Source: JADGHX01 sp035760965
GTDB taxonomy: Bacteria; Pseudomonadota; Gammaproteobacteria; Steroidobacterales; Steroidobacteraceae
DNA length: 42,791 nucleotides
Assembly: GCA_035760965.1 (NCBI GenBank)
Contig: DASTRY010000025.1
Span: 1-42,791, forward strand
Reading direction: 5' to 3'
Under the pieces are notes generated by a model. The model was not told the origin of the DNA and searched no databases. It saw nothing but the letters and a program-made list of their open reading frames with translations. Both the position numbers and the translations under genes were made by a program. Every line of letters begins with the position of its first letter. The stretch's first letter is position 1. This document shows, piece by piece, positions 33,248-41,792 of this stretch.

Positions 33248-34796
33248 ACATGTCGCGGCGGCGTGGCGCCTGCTGCCCGTCTATCTCAGCCAACACGTCC
33301 TGCTGAGTGCGAGCGCGCTCGCGCTGGGGCTGCTCATCAGCTTGCCGCTCGTGGTCGCCGCGAGCCGCAGTCCTCGTGTGCGCTGGCCCGTGCTGGCGAT
33401 TGCGAGCCTCATTCAAACCGTGCCGAGCCTTGCGTTGTTGGCGCTGTTCTATCCGATTCTGCTGGCGCTCTCGTCGGCCTCTCAGCGGCTGTTCGGGCAC
33501 GGCTTTTCTGCGTTGGGCTTTCTGCCGTCGTTGCTCGCGCTCACCTTGTACTCGGTCCTTCCGATCTTGCGTAACGGCGCGACGGCGCTGACGAATCTCG
33601 ATCCCGCGGTGCTCGAAGCCGCGCGCGGCGTCGGCATGACAGAGCGGCAGCAGCTGCTGCGCATCGAGCTGCCGCTTGCTGCGCCGATGCTGATGGCCGG
33701 CGTGCGCACGTCCGCCGTTTGGGTGATCGGCACCGCGACGCTCTCCACGCCTGTCGGTCAGACGAGCCTCGGCAATTACATCTTTGCGGGGCTGCAGACG
33801 GAGGACTGGGTGTCGGTGCTGTTCGGGTGTGTTGCAGCCGTCGTGCTGGCGCTCACCACGGATCAGCTCCTCGGCACCATCGAGTCTGGTGTCGCGAAGC
33901 GGCGGCCGGCGCGGGTATGGATCGGGCTGGCGCTGCTCATCCTCGGCATCGGGGTGGCGATCGCACCGTCCTTCAGCTCAGGCAAACCGGCGTACGTCGT
34001 CGGTGCGAAGAGCTTCTCGGAGCAGTACATCCTCGCGGACCTGATCGCGAAGCGGCTGCGCCAGCGCGATCACGCGGTAGTGGTGCGCGGCGGCCTCGGA
34101 TCGGTGATCGCCTTCCGCGCGCTTGCGAACAACGAGATCGACACCTACGTCGATTATTCCGGGACGATCTGGGCGAACGAGATGCGCCGCACGGATCGGC
34201 CCCCGCGTGCAGCGTTGCTCGCGGAGCTCAGCGATTGGCTCCGCAAGAACCGCGGCGTGACGGTGCTCGGCTCGCTCGGCTTCGAGAATGCGTACGCGCT
34301 CGCCATGCGGCGCGACCGTGCGGAGGCGCTCGGCATTCGCACGATTGCGGATCTCGCCGCGCACGCGCCGCAGTTGCGCATCGGCGCGGACTACGAGTTC
34401 CTGAGCCGCCCGGAGTGGCAGGCGCTGCGCGATACCTACGGGTTGCGCTTCGCCGAGCGGCGGCAGTACCAGTCGACGTTCATGTACCGCGCCGTGGCGA
34501 GCGGGGACGTCGATGTGATCTCGGCATTTTCGAGCGATGGGCGCATCGCGGCCTACGACCTCCTGGTGCTCGAAGACCCGAAGCAGGCGATCCTGCCGTA
34601 CGACGCCATCGTGCTGCTGTCGCCGGCGCGGGCGGGCGATGCGGCGCTGAAAAGCGCACTGCAGCCCATGATCGGCGCGATCCCGATCGAGCGGATGCGC
34701 GAAGCGAACCAGCTCGTCGATCGAGATGAGAACAAGCTGTCGCCGTCGCAAGCGGCCGACTGGCTCGCGAAGGCGACGCACCTCGATGCCCGCTAA
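33240..34796 (+). CDS. ABC permease fused to OpuAC-type substrate-binding domain
   Basis: A 518-residue fusion. Residues ~15-240 are a permease with about six helices and an EAA loop (EAARGVGMTERQQLLRIELP, 126-145). Residues ~250-515 are a type II periplasmic binding domain of the OpuAC/OsmX/YehZ class: VVGAKSFSEQYILADLI, DTYVDYSGTIWANEM, VLGSLGFENAYALAM, GADYEFLSRPEW and DVISAFSSDGRIAAYDLLVL. The binding domain is thus tethered to the outer face of the membrane. Start GTG 33240, since no in-frame ATG is close. It completes, with the ATPase, a self-sufficient importer. Ligand class: quaternary or heterocyclic amines, by family. Confidence 0.92.
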   Translation: MNEHVAAAWRLLPVYLSQHVLLSASALALGLLISLPLVVAASRSPRVRWPVLAIASLIQTVPSLALLALFYPILLALSSASQRLFGHGFSALGFLPSLLALTLYSVLPILRNGATALTNLDPAVLEAARGVGMTERQQLLRIELPLAAPMLMAGVRTSAVWVIGTATLSTPVGQTSLGNYIFAGLQTEDWVSVLFGCVAAVVLALTTDQLLGTIESGVAKRRPARVWIGLALLILGIGVAIAPSFSSGKPAYVVGAKSFSEQYILADLIAKRLRQRDHAVVVRGGLGSVIAFRALANNEIDTYVDYSGTIWANEMRRTDRPPRAALLAELSDWLRKNRGVTVLGSLGFENAYALAMRRDRAEALGIRTIADLAAHAPQLRIGADYEFLSRPEWQALRDTYGLRFAERRQYQSTFMYRAVASGDVDVISAFSSDGRIAAYDLLVLEDPKQAILPYDAIVLLSPARAGDAALKSALQPMIGAIPIERMREANQLVDRDENKLSPSQAADWLAKATHLDAR

Positions 34797-34828
34797 ACTG
34801 CGGACACGATGGCCCTCACCGCGTCCTG

Positions 34829-35713
34829 ATGCCCGCCCGTCCCGCTGCTCGCAGCCTGTCGCGCACGCCGGCGCGCTCGCGCACGCGCCGCCGTCGGCGC
34901 GGCTCGCGCGCGTTGCGCATCACGCGCTATCTGCCGAGCATGCGCGATCTGCGCCGCACCTGGCGCACGTTCCGCAAAGCGCCGCTGCTCATGCAGTTCG
35001 TCGTCGGCGCGGTCGGCATCATCACGCTGTGGCTCGCGGTGAACTGGATTTACCAGGTCATCCGCAAACCCTCCGAGCTCTTCTTCCCGGTGAGCGGCAC
35101 GCTTTACAAGACGCCCGGCGAAACCTGGGAGGCGTACGAGCCCATCTTCCGCCGCCACTCGACACAGGTGATGACACCCGAGCTGCTCGCGGCGCTCGCA
35201 CAGGTCGAGGGCTCGGGCAATCCGATCGTGCGCACGTACTGGCGCTGGACCTGGCGCATGCAGCCGTTCGAGGTGTACCGGCCGGCCTCCAGCGCGGTCG
35301 GCATGTATCAGATCACGGACGGCACGTTCGCCGAAGCGCGCCGGCTCTGCATTCACGATCACGTCGTCGTCGACGACGGGCCGTGGGACGACTGGAGCTC
35401 GTGCTGGTTCAACTGGGCGTACATGCGCGTGATCCCGAGTCACGCGGTGGAGCTGACCGCCGCGTATCTCGATCGCAAGATCGAGGAGATCCTGAGGCGC
35501 AACGGCGTGAAGTCCGCGCCGCTGCACAAGAAGCAGGACCTCGCGGCGCTGATTCACCTGTGCGGGGCCGGAGCCGGCAATCTCTACGTGCGACGCGGTT
35601 TTCGGCTGCTGCCGGACCAGCGCTGCGGCGATCACGAAGCGCGCGTCTACGTTGCGCGGGTGAATTCGTTCAAGCGGGTCTTTGCGGCACTCGCCGCACG
35701 GAAGGAGGAGTAG
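34829..35713 (+). CDS. Membrane-anchored lytic transglycosylase (SLT domain)
   Basis: A 294-residue protein. The N-terminal ~50 residues are very basic (RSRTRRRRRGSR), followed by one membrane helix at ~52-76, so the C-terminal domain faces the periplasm. The SLT fold shows catalytic E127 in LAALAQVEGSGNPIV and the family motif SSAVGMYQIT (154-163), plus a C-terminal segment AALIHLCGAGAGNLYVRRGF. It cleaves peptidoglycan between MurNAc and GlcNAc, by family. ATG 34829 lies 32 bases after the preceding gene, but its role looks unrelated. The basic N-terminus could bind nucleic acid or phospholipid; this is speculative. Confidence 0.85.
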   Translation: MPARPAARSLSRTPARSRTRRRRRGSRALRITRYLPSMRDLRRTWRTFRKAPLLMQFVVGAVGIITLWLAVNWIYQVIRKPSELFFPVSGTLYKTPGETWEAYEPIFRRHSTQVMTPELLAALAQVEGSGNPIVRTYWRWTWRMQPFEVYRPASSAVGMYQITDGTFAEARRLCIHDHVVVDDGPWDDWSSCWFNWAYMRVIPSHAVELTAAYLDRKIEEILRRNGVKSAPLHKKQDLAALIHLCGAGAGNLYVRRGFRLLPDQRCGDHEARVYVARVNSFKRVFAALAARKEE

Positions 35714-35716
35714 GCC

Positions 35717-35753
35717 CGAAAAGGTCCGATGCCCACCGCGAGCGCCTTTTTCG
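35717..35753 (+). terminator. Possible terminator after the transglycosylase gene
   Basis: CGAAAAGG (35717-35724) and CCTTTTTCG (35745-35753) form an imperfect inverted repeat around a 20-base loop, with a T-run inside the right arm. The fit is weak. Confidence 0.28.
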
Positions 35754-35880
35754 ACCCTGACGACGTTGGATCCCTCGGCGGGCACCGGACGCCGGCGACT
35801 CTGGCCAACGTTCGACACCACCTGAATACGCACATACCGAAGCGATCAGCGGCGCAACCGCGACCGTCTTCGCTCGTGGG

Positions 35881-36960
35881 TCAACGATCCCAGAGGCGTG
35901 CCGACTGCGAGTACCACTCGATCAGCGAGACGCCGATCCCGAAGTAGCTGGCGCTATGGTTGTAGTCGATGAGGCTCTCGCCGTAGCCGTTGAAGTACTG
36001 CACGTAGCCTTTCAGCTCGCCGTGAATGGGGAAGGCCCAGTTGAGCTCGACCGCGCCGTGCGAGCGGTCGCCGCCGCGCAGCGAATGCCGGAACATCGCG
36101 GAGATTTCATGTCCCTCCCAGGTGCGCGTCACCATGACCTCGCCGCGCCCCATGAAGTCCTCGATGTCGGGGTTGTCATCGCTCGAGCGCGCCTCGTGCA
36201 CACGCCACCAGGGACGCAGCATGACCGTCCAGCCGGGCCGGTCGAACCCGATCTGCGTCACGATGCGGTTCCAGCTTCGCGATAGCGGGATCGCCCGACC
36301 GTTCGACTCGTGCGTGAAATTGATCGTGGCGAGGCGGCCCGTCCAGCCGAGCAGCGAGTAGTTCGTGCGAAAGGCGAGCATCAGCTCGGGCTGGTAGTCC
36401 GTCTCGCGGAAGGGGCGCGACTCGGACGCGTTGTAGAGCTGCCAGCGCGAGGACTGCGTGTACCCGAACCACAGGTCCGAGAAGTCGCCGATGACGTCCT
36501 CCCAGAGCTTGCTCTTCAGACTGAGCTGAAACTTCACTTCCGTGTGCTTCAGCTGGATCGGCGTAAGGACGCTGTGCCCCTCGCTCGGGCTGGTCGGCGT
36601 CGTGTTCCGGCTGCTCGCGTACGAAGCGGCGAGGATGTACACGGGTTCGTGCGGAGAGACGCGAAACGTCCCCTGCTTCTGCTCAGGGCTGAGCTCCCAG
36701 CGCTGGTCGAGAAGCGAGGCGCTCTTCTCCGCCTCGATCGCCTGCTCGACCGCCGGTGTGCGTGGCGGAGGCGAGGGCGTTTGCTCGACCAGCGCACCCT
36801 CGGGTGCCCCGAACAACCTGTCGTAGCAGGCGAGCCGCTCCTTGTCGGTATGCAGTGCGCGGCACTCTGCGGTGGGGTCAGGCTGTGTGGGCTCGGCGGC
36901 TTGGACGGCGCACGCAAAGACCGCGGACAAAGCGATGACTACTCGACTCGAACGTCGCAA
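35881..36960 (-). CDS. pldA: Outer-membrane phospholipase A
   Basis: A 359-residue outer-membrane enzyme that hydrolyses acyl chains of phospholipids and is active as a calcium-dependent dimer. The signature THESNGR gives H217, S219 and N220. N231 in SWNRIVTQIGF falls 14 residues after the His, exactly as H142/S144/N156 of E. coli. No ATG is near. TTG 36960 is preceded by GGAG at 7 bases and starts a signal peptide MRRSSRVVIALSAVFACAVQ, so this rare start is preferred. An N-terminal extension before the barrel carries C33 and C45 in ECRALHTDKERLACYDRLF, a pattern of a short exported motif. The protein ends LWDR after a barrel. Confidence 0.87.
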   Translation of the reverse strand: MRRSSRVVIALSAVFACAVQAAEPTQPDPTAECRALHTDKERLACYDRLFGAPEGALVEQTPSPPPRTPAVEQAIEAEKSASLLDQRWELSPEQKQGTFRVSPHEPVYILAASYASSRNTTPTSPSEGHSVLTPIQLKHTEVKFQLSLKSKLWEDVIGDFSDLWFGYTQSSRWQLYNASESRPFRETDYQPELMLAFRTNYSLLGWTGRLATINFTHESNGRAIPLSRSWNRIVTQIGFDRPGWTVMLRPWWRVHEARSSDDNPDIEDFMGRGEVMVTRTWEGHEISAMFRHSLRGGDRSHGAVELNWAFPIHGELKGYVQYFNGYGESLIDYNHSASYFGIGVSLIEWYSQSARLWDR

Positions 36961-37013
36961 GGAAGGTCTCCATCCAGGGTGGGCGGCTCGGCTCGGCGCG
37001 AAAGCGTACCCGT

Positions 37014-37499
37014 TTACCCCCGGGCCAAGACGAGCGCGGCGCGCACGGAATCCTGATCGATGTGCCGCGTAGCGCAGGAGGCGTTGTAAACGAGGCTGAG
37101 GAGGGCGGAACACTTGCCAGGCGTGAGCGCGATGCCTTCGAGCTTGGTGTCCAAGCCCACGGTTTCGATCACGTCCTCCATCAAGCCGGGATTCACTTTC
37201 GAGAGTGGGCCGGAGCCACCGCCGCCCGCGGGATCGTCGATGCGGTCCCTGGGTTTGCGCTCGCCGCGTCCCATCACCAGCCATTCGACGCTGGTGTTCG
37301 TCGCCAGACAGATCGCCCGCAAGTCTGAGACCCCGGGCTCCGACTGGCCGCGTAGCCACTTGCGGATGGCGCCCTCCGAGCGCTCGATGTGCGTCGCCAG
37401 CGCGTTCGTACTTCCGTACGAACTGACGACTTGACGGAGACGGGCCGGAAATCCGTCTTCATTGGTCGGAGGAGGTAGATATTTCTCGTCGGCTGACAT
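37014..37499 (-). CDS. XRE/CI-repressor-like transcriptional regulator
   Basis: A 161-residue DNA-binding protein. ATG 37499 begins MSADEKYLPPPTN; no strong ribosome-binding site is visible. Residues ~20-80 form a CI-type helix-turn-helix: ARLRQVVSSYGSTNALATHI, ERSEGAIRKWLRGQSEPGVS, DLRAICLATNTSVEWLVMG. After a Gly/Pro-rich linker, a short helical C-terminal domain (NPGLMEDVIETVGLDTKLEG) may dimerise. No peptidase motif for LexA-type autocleavage is seen. It is divergent from a small gene at 37643, with CGTACG sites in the gap. A phage-like or accessory regulator is likely; the target is unknown. Confidence 0.82.
   Translation of the reverse strand: MSADEKYLPPPTNEDGFPARLRQVVSSYGSTNALATHIERSEGAIRKWLRGQSEPGVSDLRAICLATNTSVEWLVMGRGERKPRDRIDDPAGGGGSGPLSKVNPGLMEDVIETVGLDTKLEGIALTPGKCSALLSLVYNASCATRHIDQDSVRAALVLARG
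37404..37423. promoter_or_regulatory. Perfect palindrome GTTCGTAC-N4-GTACGAAC inside the XRE gene
   Basis: An 8-base inverted repeat with a TTCC spacer, within the HTH-coding part. The core CGTACG also occurs twice in the adjacent intergenic gap (37563-37568 and 37590-37595). It may be an operator site for the regulator itself. Confidence 0.3.
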
Positions 37500-37642
37500 G
37501 GTTACGAATGTAGCGTTGCCGGCACGAAAATACCAGAGAGACCTCACGAAAATGTTGCAACTCGTACGGATATGACGTAGCGTGCCGGGCGTACGCGGGT
37601 CACGGAGGGCTCGCCGCGCCGCTTCCAGGGACGAGGTGAGTC

Positions 37643-37885
37643 ATGGTCCATCGATCGAGTCGGCCGTTACGAGATGAGCTGCAGGACGTCGTCCAACACT
37701 TGAGTCAGCTGCCCGCCATCCTGGCGGTGGCCATCAGCACGCTTCGCGAGCAGAGCGCGGACCTGGACGCGGATGTCGCCACGCTGCTGCAGCGGGCGGT
37801 CAGCGATCCGCTGAGCGAGCAGGTCCGCAAACTGGAAGCACTGCTCAGCCGCCTGCCGCGGACACCGGGCCGCAAGCGCCACTGA
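37643..37885 (+). CDS. Small hypothetical protein divergent from the XRE regulator
   Basis: An 80-residue soluble, mostly helical protein, not recognised. ATG 37643 is preceded by GAGGTGAGTC. The sequence LRDELQDVVQHLSQLPAILA, and RAVSDPLSEQVRKLEALLSR further on, suggests two amphipathic helices and possible coiled-coil pairing; the C-terminus is basic (RTPGRKRH). It shares a 143-base divergent control region with the XRE regulator and is its most likely target. Coding is supported by the ribosome-binding site and GC-rich third positions, but the protein is short. Confidence 0.6.
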   Translation: MVHRSSRPLRDELQDVVQHLSQLPAILAVAISTLREQSADLDADVATLLQRAVSDPLSEQVRKLEALLSRLPRTPGRKRH

Positions 37886-37945
37886 GTCTCTCCACGCGAA
37901 ACTGCGTGGGCGCGCGCACATCCGTTTCCGGCAACCCCCTTCGGC

Positions 37946-37951
37946 TATAAT
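37946..37951 (+). promoter_or_regulatory. -10 box of the tRNA-Leu promoter
   Basis: A consensus TATAAT followed by a GC-only discriminator (CCCGCGCCCC), 72 bases before tRNA-Leu. The -35 region is weak (around 37922-37928). Confidence 0.5.
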
Positions 37952-38023
37952 CCCGCGCCCCGTCGCACGGCCAGAGAAACACCGCCACACGGGGCGGCGC
38001 GCGACGGTGCTCGCGCGGCTCGT

Positions 38024-38109
38024 GCGAAAGTGGCGGAATTGGTAGACGCACTAGGTTTAGGTCCTAGCGGGTAACCCCCGTGAGGGTTCGAGTCCCTCCT
38101 TTCGCACCA
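38024..38109 (+). tRNA. tRNA-Leu (TAG)
   Basis: An 86-base class II tRNA with long variable arm and encoded CCA. Acceptor GCGAAAG pairs with CTTTCGC. The anticodon arm is CTAGG-TTTAGGT-CCTAG with anticodon TAG, reading CUA and other CUN codons. The D-arm GGTAGACGC is typical of tRNA-Leu. Confidence 0.97.
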
Positions 38110-38122
38110 TCCCACTTATTTT

Positions 38123-38144
38123 CCCCGCCGTGAACGGGGCTTTT
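38123..38144 (+). terminator. Hairpin and T-run after tRNA-Leu
   Basis: CCCCG (38123-38127) pairs with CGGGG (38135-38139), followed by CTTTT. It lies 13 bases past the tRNA and before tig, so it could end the tRNA transcript or attenuate read-through into tig. Confidence 0.5.
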
Positions 38145-38167
38145 GGATTCGATTCGAGGATTTGAAG

Positions 38168-39499
38168 ATGCAGGTATCTCTGACCGCCACGTCCGGTCTC
38201 GAGCGACGGCTCGAAGTGGCCGTCCCGGCGGAGCGCGTGACCACGGAGGTGGAACAGCGGCTCAAGCAGATCTCGCGAACCGCGCGCTTGAAAGGTTTCC
38301 GTCCGGGGAAGGCCCCGTACTCCGTCATCAAGAGTCAGTATGGCGACCAGGTGCGCGGGGAAGTCATCAGCGACCTGATCCGCCAGTCCTTCCAGGAGGC
38401 GGTGACCCAGGAGAAGCTGAATCCGGCGGCGGGTCCGCGCATCGAGCCGATCGCGGTCGACCCGGGCAAGGACCTGAAGTACGCGGCGACCTTCGAGGTG
38501 CTGCCGGAAGTGAAGGTGAAGCCGGTCGACACCATCGCCATCGAGAAGCCGGTCGCGGAAGTCACCGAGCAAGATGTCGACGCCATGATCGAGAGCATGC
38601 GCAAGCAGCGCCCGATCTTCACGACGGTCGAGCGCGCGGCGCAGGACAACGATCGAGTGACCGTCGACTACACGACCACCATCGGCGGCGAGCCGGTGAA
38701 GGGCGGCGAAGGCAAGGACGTCACCTTCATCATCGGCTCGAATCGCGTCATGACCGAGCTCGAGCAGGGCGTGAAGGGTGCCGCGGCGGGCGAGAGCCGG
38801 ACGGTCTCGGTTGCATTTCCGGCGGAGCATCCCAACAAGGAGCTGGCGGGCAAGACGGCCGAGTTCCGCCTGGACGTGAAGAAGGTGGAAGAGCAGTCGC
38901 TCCCCGAGGTGAATCAGGAATTCGCCGAGGCGTTCGGCGTCAAAGAAGGCGGCGTCGAGGCGCTGCGCGCCGAGGTGAAGCAGAGCATGACGCGCGAGCT
39001 GAACGATCTCGTTCGCAACCGCATCCGCGGTCAAGTGCTCGACGCGCTTTACAAGGAGAATCCGCTGGAGATTCCCCGTGCGCTCCTCGAAGAGCAGATT
39101 CAGCAACTACAGCTCGACATGGCGCGGCGCGCGAACATCACCGATGCCAGCCAGCTGCCGCCGCCGCAAACGTTCGAGGAGCCGGCGCGCCGGCGCGTCG
39201 CGCTCGGTCTGCTGCTCGGTGAGATCGTCCGCGCGGAGGGCTTGAGAGTGGATCGGGAACGCGTGCAGGCGCGCCTCGCGGATCTGGCGGCTCAGTACCC
39301 GAACCCGGACGAAGTGCGACGCGCCTACTTGCAAAACGCGGACGCCATGCGTCAGATCGAGTCGGCCGTCCTGGAAGATCAGGTAGTGGACTGGATCGTC
39401 GAGCGCGCCAAAATCACGGAGCGCCCGATGAGCTTCAGCGAGCTGACGGGCTTTGGACAGAACACGGCCGGCGCCACTGCCGGCACCGCCGGCGCCTGA
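38168..39499 (+). CDS. tig: Trigger factor, ribosome-associated chaperone
   Basis: A 443-residue chaperone with peptidyl-prolyl isomerase activity that binds nascent chains at the ribosome exit. The ATG at 38168 begins MQVSLTATSGLERRLEVAVP, the family start, with GAGG 8 bases upstream; the TTG at 38162 is not needed. The ribosome-binding loop FRPGKAPYSVIKSQYG is present. The central FKBP domain reads QDNDRVTVDYTTTIGGEPVK, and the helical C-terminal domain follows. The length is close to E. coli (432). It is followed by clpP 29 bases later, in the conserved order tig-clpP-clpX-lon. Confidence 0.97.
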   Translation: MQVSLTATSGLERRLEVAVPAERVTTEVEQRLKQISRTARLKGFRPGKAPYSVIKSQYGDQVRGEVISDLIRQSFQEAVTQEKLNPAAGPRIEPIAVDPGKDLKYAATFEVLPEVKVKPVDTIAIEKPVAEVTEQDVDAMIESMRKQRPIFTTVERAAQDNDRVTVDYTTTIGGEPVKGGEGKDVTFIIGSNRVMTELEQGVKGAAAGESRTVSVAFPAEHPNKELAGKTAEFRLDVKKVEEQSLPEVNQEFAEAFGVKEGGVEALRAEVKQSMTRELNDLVRNRIRGQVLDALYKENPLEIPRALLEEQIQQLQLDMARRANITDASQLPPPQTFEEPARRRVALGLLLGEIVRAEGLRVDRERVQARLADLAAQYPNPDEVRRAYLQNADAMRQIESAVLEDQVVDWIVERAKITERPMSFSELTGFGQNTAGATAGTAGA

Positions 39500-39528
39500 T
39501 GGGCGGCCGGGCAACGAGGGTGACAGCA

Positions 39529-40158
39529 ATGAATGAGCGAGCATTGAATCTGGTCCCGATCGTCGTCGAGCAGACGGCCCGGGGTGAGCGCGCGTACGAC
39601 ATCTACTCGCGCCTGTTGAAGGAGCGGGTGGTTTTCGTCGTCGGCCCGGTCGATGACTACATGGCCAACATCGTGGTCGCGCAGATGCTGTTCCTCGAGT
39701 CGGAAAACCCCGACAAGGACATCTCGCTGTACATCAACTCGCCGGGCGGCGTCGTGACTGCCGGGTTGGCGATTTACGACACCATGCAGTTCGTGAAGCC
39801 GGACGTCAGCACCATCTGCATCGGCCAGGCGGCCAGCATGGGCGCCGTCCTGCTCGCCGGGGGCACCAAGGGCAAGCGCTTCGCCCTGCCGCACGCGCGG
39901 ATGATGATCCACCAGCCGCTGGGCGGCTTTCAGGGTCAGGCGGCGGACATGGAAATCCACGCCCGGGAAATGCTCTACACCCGTGACCGACTCAACAAAA
40001 TCCTGGCGAAGCACACGGGCCAGAGTGTCGAGCAGATCAAAAAGGACACGGACCGCGACAACTTCATGTCGTCGGATGACGCCGTCGGATACGGCCTGAT
40101 CGATCGCATTCTGGCAAACCGGGGTGAGATCACTCCCGCGGTTCCGGGGAACAAGTGA
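39529..40158 (+). CDS. clpP: ATP-dependent Clp protease proteolytic subunit
   Basis: A 209-residue serine protease subunit forming the tetradecamer used by ClpX and ClpA. ATG 39529 has GAGG upstream. The catalytic triad falls at S103 (QAASMGAVLL), H128 (ARMMIHQPLGG) and D177 (DRDNFMSSDDA). The N-terminal propeptide region MNERALNLVPIVVEQTARGE is family-like. The C-terminal tail is about 10 residues beyond the core. It is in an operon with tig and clpX. No sigma-32 promoter is seen in the short tig-clpP gap, so it would be transcribed from tig upstream. Confidence 0.98.
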   Translation: MNERALNLVPIVVEQTARGERAYDIYSRLLKERVVFVVGPVDDYMANIVVAQMLFLESENPDKDISLYINSPGGVVTAGLAIYDTMQFVKPDVSTICIGQAASMGAVLLAGGTKGKRFALPHARMMIHQPLGGFQGQAADMEIHAREMLYTRDRLNKILAKHTGQSVEQIKKDTDRDNFMSSDDAVGYGLIDRILANRGEITPAVPGNK

Positions 40159-40211
40159 CGCCGATACGCACAAGTCCCAGCCTTACAACGAGTTACGAGC
40201 GGCAGAGTGCT

Positions 40212-40241
40212 TTGCTTAGCGCTCCTTCCGCGTGCTATAAA
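40212..40241 (+). promoter_or_regulatory. Possible promoter of clpX
   Basis: TTGCTT (40212-40217) and TATAAA (40236-40241) with 18-base spacing lie in the clpP-clpX gap, 60 bases before clpX. The gap of 145 bases is long for an operon, consistent with an own promoter. Confidence 0.4.
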
Positions 40242-40303
40242 ACTGCCGCACAAGCCAAGGCACCGATCTTGCTCCGAGATGAGGTGCTGCACGAGGGCGA
40301 TCG

Positions 40304-41617
<1,314 letters not shown>

Positions 41618-41634
41618 TCGCCACTAAGAACCGC

Positions 41635-41660
41635 GCCGTCTCTCCCAGAGGAGAGACGGC
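41635..41660 (+). terminator. Strong hairpin after clpX
   Basis: GCCGTCTCTCC (41635-41645) is a perfect complement of GGAGAGACGGC (41650-41660) with loop CAGA. It lies 17 bases past the clpX stop and before lon; only a short T-rich stretch follows. Confidence 0.6.
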
Positions 41661-41683
41661 GTCGTGTTTCCGCGACCCAGGTC

Positions 41684-41712
41684 GTTGAAACGCGGGTCGA
41701 TCTACCTTATTT
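41684..41712 (+). promoter_or_regulatory. Heat-shock (sigma-32) type promoter of lon
   Basis: GTTGAAA (41684-41690) matches the sigma-32 -35 CTTGAAA at six of seven bases. CCTTATTT (41705-41712) after 14 bases resembles the -10 CCCCATnT. It lies 80 bases before lon, which is a heat-shock gene in E. coli. Confidence 0.5.
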
Positions 41713-41792
41713 CCCGCTACACTACTCAACACGCGTAGTCGGCTTCGGCTCGCACCTGAAGCCGTCTCACTTCACTCAGCGAGGGCTTCAGC

